Assembly: GCA_947305245.1 (NCBI GenBank)
Contig: CAMZDG010000008.1
Coordinates: 36,026 to 100,025 of the forward strand
DNA length: 64,000 nucleotides
Direction: 5' to 3'
DNA from: an uncultured Lachnospiraceae bacterium
GTDB taxonomy: Bacteria; Bacillota; Clostridia; Lachnospirales; Lachnospiraceae
The notes beneath the pieces were generated by a model. The model was not told the DNA's origin and did no database searches. It was given only the letters and a program-made list of their open reading frames with translations. This document shows, piece by piece, positions 60,961 through 64,000 of this stretch (the stretch's first letter is position 1; the number at the start of each line of letters is the position of its first letter). The position numbers and the translations under genes are program-made.

Positions 60961-61518
60961 ATGGAAATGGAACTGTCGGAAAAGAAGCGGACGGCCATCG
61001 GGATCTTTTTGCTCACGGTCCTTGGAGCATTCATCGGATGGGTTTATGAAATGATCTTTTACCGGATCGATCTGGGATATTTTATCAAGCGCGGTCACGG
61101 CTATGGGCCGTGGCTTCCAATCTATGCGTTCGGGGCGCTGGCGCTGATCTTGCTTGTCTGCTGGCGAAAGATCCATCCGGTTGCCTTATTTTTCATCTCC
61201 TTGGTCAGCTCCGGCATTATTGAATATGTGACGGGCTGGGTGCTCTACAACTGGATGGGCGGCGTCAGGCTGTGGGATTATAACGTGGAGATCTGGAACT
61301 GGGGCAACATTGATGGCTTTGTCTGCGCCAGGTCTGTTCTGATCTTTGGACTATTCGGCGCAGTCTACGGAACGCTTGTCGTTCCGCCGTTTTTAAGGTT
61401 TATCCAGAAGGTGAAGGCGCGGCCGCTGGTCATCTTTTCCGGCGTGCTGGCGGTCCTTGTCCTGGCGGACGTGATCGTTGGATATTTCATTAAGCCGATG
61501 ATGAATGGAGGCCTGTAA
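60961..61518 (+). CDS. CmpB/PF06541 family membrane protein (putative ABC transporter permease)
   Basis: The protein has 185 residues with five hydrophobic segments. The family motifs GAFIGWVYEMIFY, GHGYGPWLPIYAFGAL and TGWVLYNWMGGVRLWDY are clear. These small Clostridial proteins are annotated as permeases, but no ATPase is nearby and the role is not proven. The ATG at 60961 is two bases after the P1 peptidase stop, with AGGAG inside that gene, so they are coupled. Confidence 0.88.
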   Translation: MEMELSEKKRTAIGIFLLTVLGAFIGWVYEMIFYRIDLGYFIKRGHGYGPWLPIYAFGALALILLVCWRKIHPVALFFISLVSSGIIEYVTGWVLYNWMGGVRLWDYNVEIWNWGNIDGFVCARSVLIFGLFGAVYGTLVVPPFLRFIQKVKARPLVIFSGVLAVLVLADVIVGYFIKPMMNGGL

Positions 61519-61590
61519 AAGCCGTATGGAGAAGGGGTTCGACAGAGGGGACCTTTGATGGCATCGGGTGAAAGAAGGAGGATCAGGAAG

Positions 61591-62490
61591 ATGGATCATG
61601 AAGTGTATATGCACGGACAGGTGCTGGGGAGTCACTTATTTCTGTTAAAGGGGGAATTCCTACAGCCAGATGAATATTCGGAGATCAAGGAAAAGTATTT
61701 CCTTCCGGGCGGCGAGACCGGAACGGCCGCGACGGTGCTTTCTTCCTTTGGCGTGAAGGTAAAGATCGCCGGAACGCATATCGGAACTGAGGTGGCACCG
61801 GTATTAAAGGAATTCTATCAGGGAAAGACCGTGGACCTGTCTTCCCTGTATTTCGATCCGGACTATCAGGGACTGATGGACTACGTGATCATCTCAGGCA
61901 ACGTGCGCACGCCCATGGGAATGTTCCAGGCACTGTATGAGCCCGGCGCGAAAAAGCGCTGGAGCATGCCGAAGGAAGAGGACGTCATCGCCTGCAAGGT
62001 GGCGGCGATCGATCCGTTTTTCTTAGAGGAGACGATGGCGGCGGCAGAGCTTTGCGTAAAGCACGGAAAGCCTTACGTGACCATCGACTGTCATCATGAA
62101 AGCTTCCTGCATCAGCACTGTGCGATCAACGTGGTGTCGAAGGAATGCACCGGGAGCGCTGCTTATCGCGGGAAGAGCATCGAAGAGATCTATCAGCTCC
62201 TGACGGATCACACGGACGGCCTTGTGATCATCACCCAAGGAGAAAAGGATATGATCTTTGGCAGGAAGGGACAGCCGATGAAGCGCATGAAGCCCTTCCC
62301 CGCAGTGGTAAAGAGCACGCTGGGCGCGGGAGATACCTATAAGGCAGGCTGCGTCTACGGACTGCTGCATGGCATGGAGGACGAGGAGCTGGTGCGCTTT
62401 GCGAGCGCCTGCTCGGCGGTTGCGATCTCGAGATTCCCCCTGCCCTTGAATCCGCCAAGACTTGAGGAAGTCAAGGAACTTTTATTATAA
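61591..62490 (+). CDS. PfkB/ribokinase-family carbohydrate kinase
   Basis: The protein has 299 residues from ATG 61591 (AAGGAGG nine bases upstream); upstream in-frame ATGs lack a site. Phosphate-acceptor region PGGETGTAATVLSSFGVKVKIAG (motif 1, ribokinase-like) and the catalytic motif 2 VKSTLGAGDTYKAGCVYG, with Asp as base. The substrate sugar is unclear; it is not a close match to KDG kinase by eye. It precedes the RNA methyltransferase by 19 bases and may share its transcript. Confidence 0.88.
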   Translation: MDHEVYMHGQVLGSHLFLLKGEFLQPDEYSEIKEKYFLPGGETGTAATVLSSFGVKVKIAGTHIGTEVAPVLKEFYQGKTVDLSSLYFDPDYQGLMDYVIISGNVRTPMGMFQALYEPGAKKRWSMPKEEDVIACKVAAIDPFFLEETMAAAELCVKHGKPYVTIDCHHESFLHQHCAINVVSKECTGSAAYRGKSIEEIYQLLTDHTDGLVIITQGEKDMIFGRKGQPMKRMKPFPAVVKSTLGAGDTYKAGCVYGLLHGMEDEELVRFASACSAVAISRFPLPLNPPRLEEVKELLL

Positions 62491-62509
62491 ATACAGAACG
62501 GAGGAAGCC

Positions 62510-63730
62510 ATGGACCGCATGGAACTTGCTTGCCCTTATTACAAAAAGTGCGGGGGATGCGATTATCAGGGAGTTCCCTATGAGGAACAATTAAAGAAAA
62601 AGCAAAAAGGGGAACAAAATCTCCTTGGAAAATTCGGAAAGGTTGCCCCGATCCTTGGAGCGGAGGATCCGACGCACTATCGAAATAAGGTGCACGGCGT
62701 CTTTGGAAGAGACAAGAGGGGAACTGTTTTCACGGGAATCTATGAGGAGAAGAGCCATCGCATCGTTCCCGTGGAGGACTGCGGGATCGAGGATGCAAGG
62801 GCGACGGCCATCCTTAAGACGCTCTGCATTCTGGCTAGGCAGTTTAAGTTTCGGATCTATGATGAGGACCGCGAGACAGGACTTCTTCGCCACGCGCTGA
62901 TCCGCGTGGGACGGACCACGGGCGAGATCATGGTCGTGCTGGTCCTGACTGATCCCATTCTGCCCTCCAAGAATAACTTTACGAAGGAGCTTTGCAGACT
63001 CCATCCGGAGATCACGACCATCGTCCTGAACATCAACGACAAGCATACCAGCATGGTGCTCGGCGAGCGGAACATTGTGCTTTACGGGAAAGGTTATATT
63101 GAGGACGTGCTCTGCGGCCTGCGCTTTCGGATCTCGCCTAATTCCTTCTATCAGATCAATTCAGAGCAGACAGAGCGCCTATATCAAAAGGCGATCGAGT
63201 TCGGCGGCCTCTCTGGCAAGGAGCGCGTTCTGGACGCTTACTGCGGGATTGGCACCATCGGCATGTGCGCGGCAGATAAGGCGGCGGAGGTCATCGGCGT
63301 CGAACTAAACAAGGATGCCGTCAGGGACGCCATCAGCAATGCGAAGCTTAATCAGATCAAGAACATTCGCTTTTGGAATGAAGACGCAGGCAAGTTCATG
63401 GGAAGGCTGACCGCAGGGAAGGAGAAGGTTGACGTCGTCTTTATGGATCCGCCGAGGAGCGGAAGCACGCCGGAGTTCATCCAGGCCGTACACTCCCTCA
63501 GCCCGAAGCGCGTGGTCTATGTCTCCTGTGATCCCGTGACCTTAAAGAGAGATTTGGAACTATTCGTGAAAAAAGGCTGGAAGGTGCAGCGCATCCAGCC
63601 CGTGGACATGTTTCCGTTCACGAGCCACGTCGAGACGGTCGTTCTTCTTTGTCGGAAAGCCGAACAAGCTGACCGACATATCGCAGTGGATTATGAACCT
63701 CAGGGAAGGCATATGGAGAAGAGATTATAA
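62510..63730 (+). CDS. RNA m5U methyltransferase, RlmD/RumA family without TRAM domain
   Basis: The protein has 406 residues from ATG 62510 (GGAGG upstream). It lacks the N-terminal TRAM domain and starts with iron-sulfur cysteines CPYYKKCGGC. The SAM fold has LDAYCGIGTIGMCAA; catalytic motifs are FMDPPRSG and VYVSCDPVTL, where Cys is the nucleophile. It methylates C5 of a uridine in 23S rRNA or tRNA; the exact site cannot be told. It stands last in the run P1 peptidase-CmpB-PfkB. Confidence 0.93.
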   Translation: MDRMELACPYYKKCGGCDYQGVPYEEQLKKKQKGEQNLLGKFGKVAPILGAEDPTHYRNKVHGVFGRDKRGTVFTGIYEEKSHRIVPVEDCGIEDARATAILKTLCILARQFKFRIYDEDRETGLLRHALIRVGRTTGEIMVVLVLTDPILPSKNNFTKELCRLHPEITTIVLNINDKHTSMVLGERNIVLYGKGYIEDVLCGLRFRISPNSFYQINSEQTERLYQKAIEFGGLSGKERVLDAYCGIGTIGMCAADKAAEVIGVELNKDAVRDAISNAKLNQIKNIRFWNEDAGKFMGRLTAGKEKVDVVFMDPPRSGSTPEFIQAVHSLSPKRVVYVSCDPVTLKRDLELFVKKGWKVQRIQPVDMFPFTSHVETVVLLCRKAEQADRHIAVDYEPQGRHMEKRL

Positions 63731-63777
63731 CTGCTCAGTTTACAGATACAAATCGCAGTTTGACGGAGGAAGCAAGA

Positions 63778-64000
63778 ATGATTCGCCTGGAAAAACTTAC
63801 ATGGGATAATTACGATGATGTCTTGAAATTAAAGGTGGCAAAAGAACAGAAAGAATATATGGTTCCCAACTCAGAATGTTTGATTCAGGCTTTCTTTGCC
63901 ATGACAGAAAGCAAGGCTCAGGTTTTTCCCTTTGGTATTTATTTTGGGAAGAAGCCTGTCGGATTCATGATGATCGCACGTGACGTTCCCTGGATCGAGG
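63778..64000 (+). CDS. GNAT family N-acetyltransferase (partial, 3' end outside the window)
   Basis: The gene starts at ATG 63778 with GACGGAGGAAGCAAGA upstream, and 74 codons are seen. The visible start reads MIRLEKLTWDNYDDVLKLKV and later VFPFGIYFGKKPVGFMMIA, the beta-3/beta-4 hairpin of GNAT enzymes such as BltD/PaiA-type spermidine acetyltransferases. The acetyl-CoA motif lies beyond the window, so the substrate is open. Confidence 0.8.
   Translation, partial: MIRLEKLTWDNYDDVLKLKVAKEQKEYMVPNSECLIQAFFAMTESKAQVFPFGIYFGKKPVGFMMIARDVPWIE

Noticed and set aside
1..64000. tRNA, rRNA, transposase, integrase or phage genes
   Set aside because: None of the gaps holds a cloverleaf or rRNA sequence that I recognise, and no open frame resembles a mobility protein.

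Overview
The window is a 64-kb piece of a Clostridia chromosome, most likely from a Lachnospiraceae-type Firmicute. The evidence is: tig-clpP-clpX-ysxC in order; rho-rpmE-yqhQ-prmC-prfA in order; infC-rpmI-rplT with an ATT-started infC behind an attenuator-like leader; strong GGAGG Shine-Dalgarno sites; sigma-A promoters with 17-bp spacers; and many c-di-GMP proteins with LacI-like sensor domains. I found no rRNA, tRNA, insertion sequence, prophage or CRISPR array. The window looks like core chromosome with accessory insertions.

Layout. 1-2050: end of a membrane protein, a YtrA-type GntR regulator and a large membrane protein. 2252-7457: trigger factor, ClpP, ClpX, the GTPase YsxC and an AI-2E-type membrane protein. 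7587-12929: an orphan response regulator with a degenerate receiver, an SPFH/zinc-ribbon protein, a NatAB-like ABC exporter, MntP and a cold-shock protein with a long structured leader. 13298-23438: a degenerate PTS EIIA-like protein, a very large LacI-sensor/GGDEF/EAL/beta-repeat protein, a repeat-rich intergenic region, ClpB, and a second LacI-sensor protein with an intact GGDEF. 23519-27816: a RACo-like ATPase, a polysaccharide deacetylase and an M13 lipoprotein peptidase. 27920-33831: a hexuronate locus (uxaC, a LacI regulator, uxaB, uxaA) with two matching operators. 34046-43372: truA, rarA, malic enzyme with DUF4364, rho, rpmE, yqhQ, prmC, prfA. 43452-50108: a beta-helix lipoprotein, an AraC regulator, a MATE pump, CarD, infC-rpmI-rplT. 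50217-64000: glmS, a ParB-like/HAD fusion with a HAD twin, then a signalling cluster (SpoIIE phosphatase fused to an RsbW-like ATPase, a cytoplasmic 5'-nucleotidase-like enzyme, PAS-HD-GYP, STAS, a degenerate ATPase-like protein), then a P1 peptidase, a CmpB-family membrane protein, a PfkB kinase, an RNA m5U methyltransferase and the start of a GNAT acetyltransferase.

How genes work together. The hexuronate genes convert galacturonate to 2-keto-3-deoxygluconate, under a divergently transcribed LacI regulator whose 14-bp palindrome lies just downstream of both promoters. One EAL protein, one GGDEF protein and one HD-GYP protein give this window both synthesis and breakdown of c-di-GMP. The 53816-59927 genes carry all parts of an Rsb/SpoIIA-type partner-switching module except the sigma factor.

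The least explained items are: the 1287-residue EAL protein with a seven-fold GIG repeat tail; the two unrelated tandem-repeat arrays before clpB; the ParB/HAD fusion beside its HAD paralogue; the phosphatase-ATPase fusion cluster; the disordered repeat insert in Rho; and the csp leader. All calls come from reading the sequence; no database search was made.
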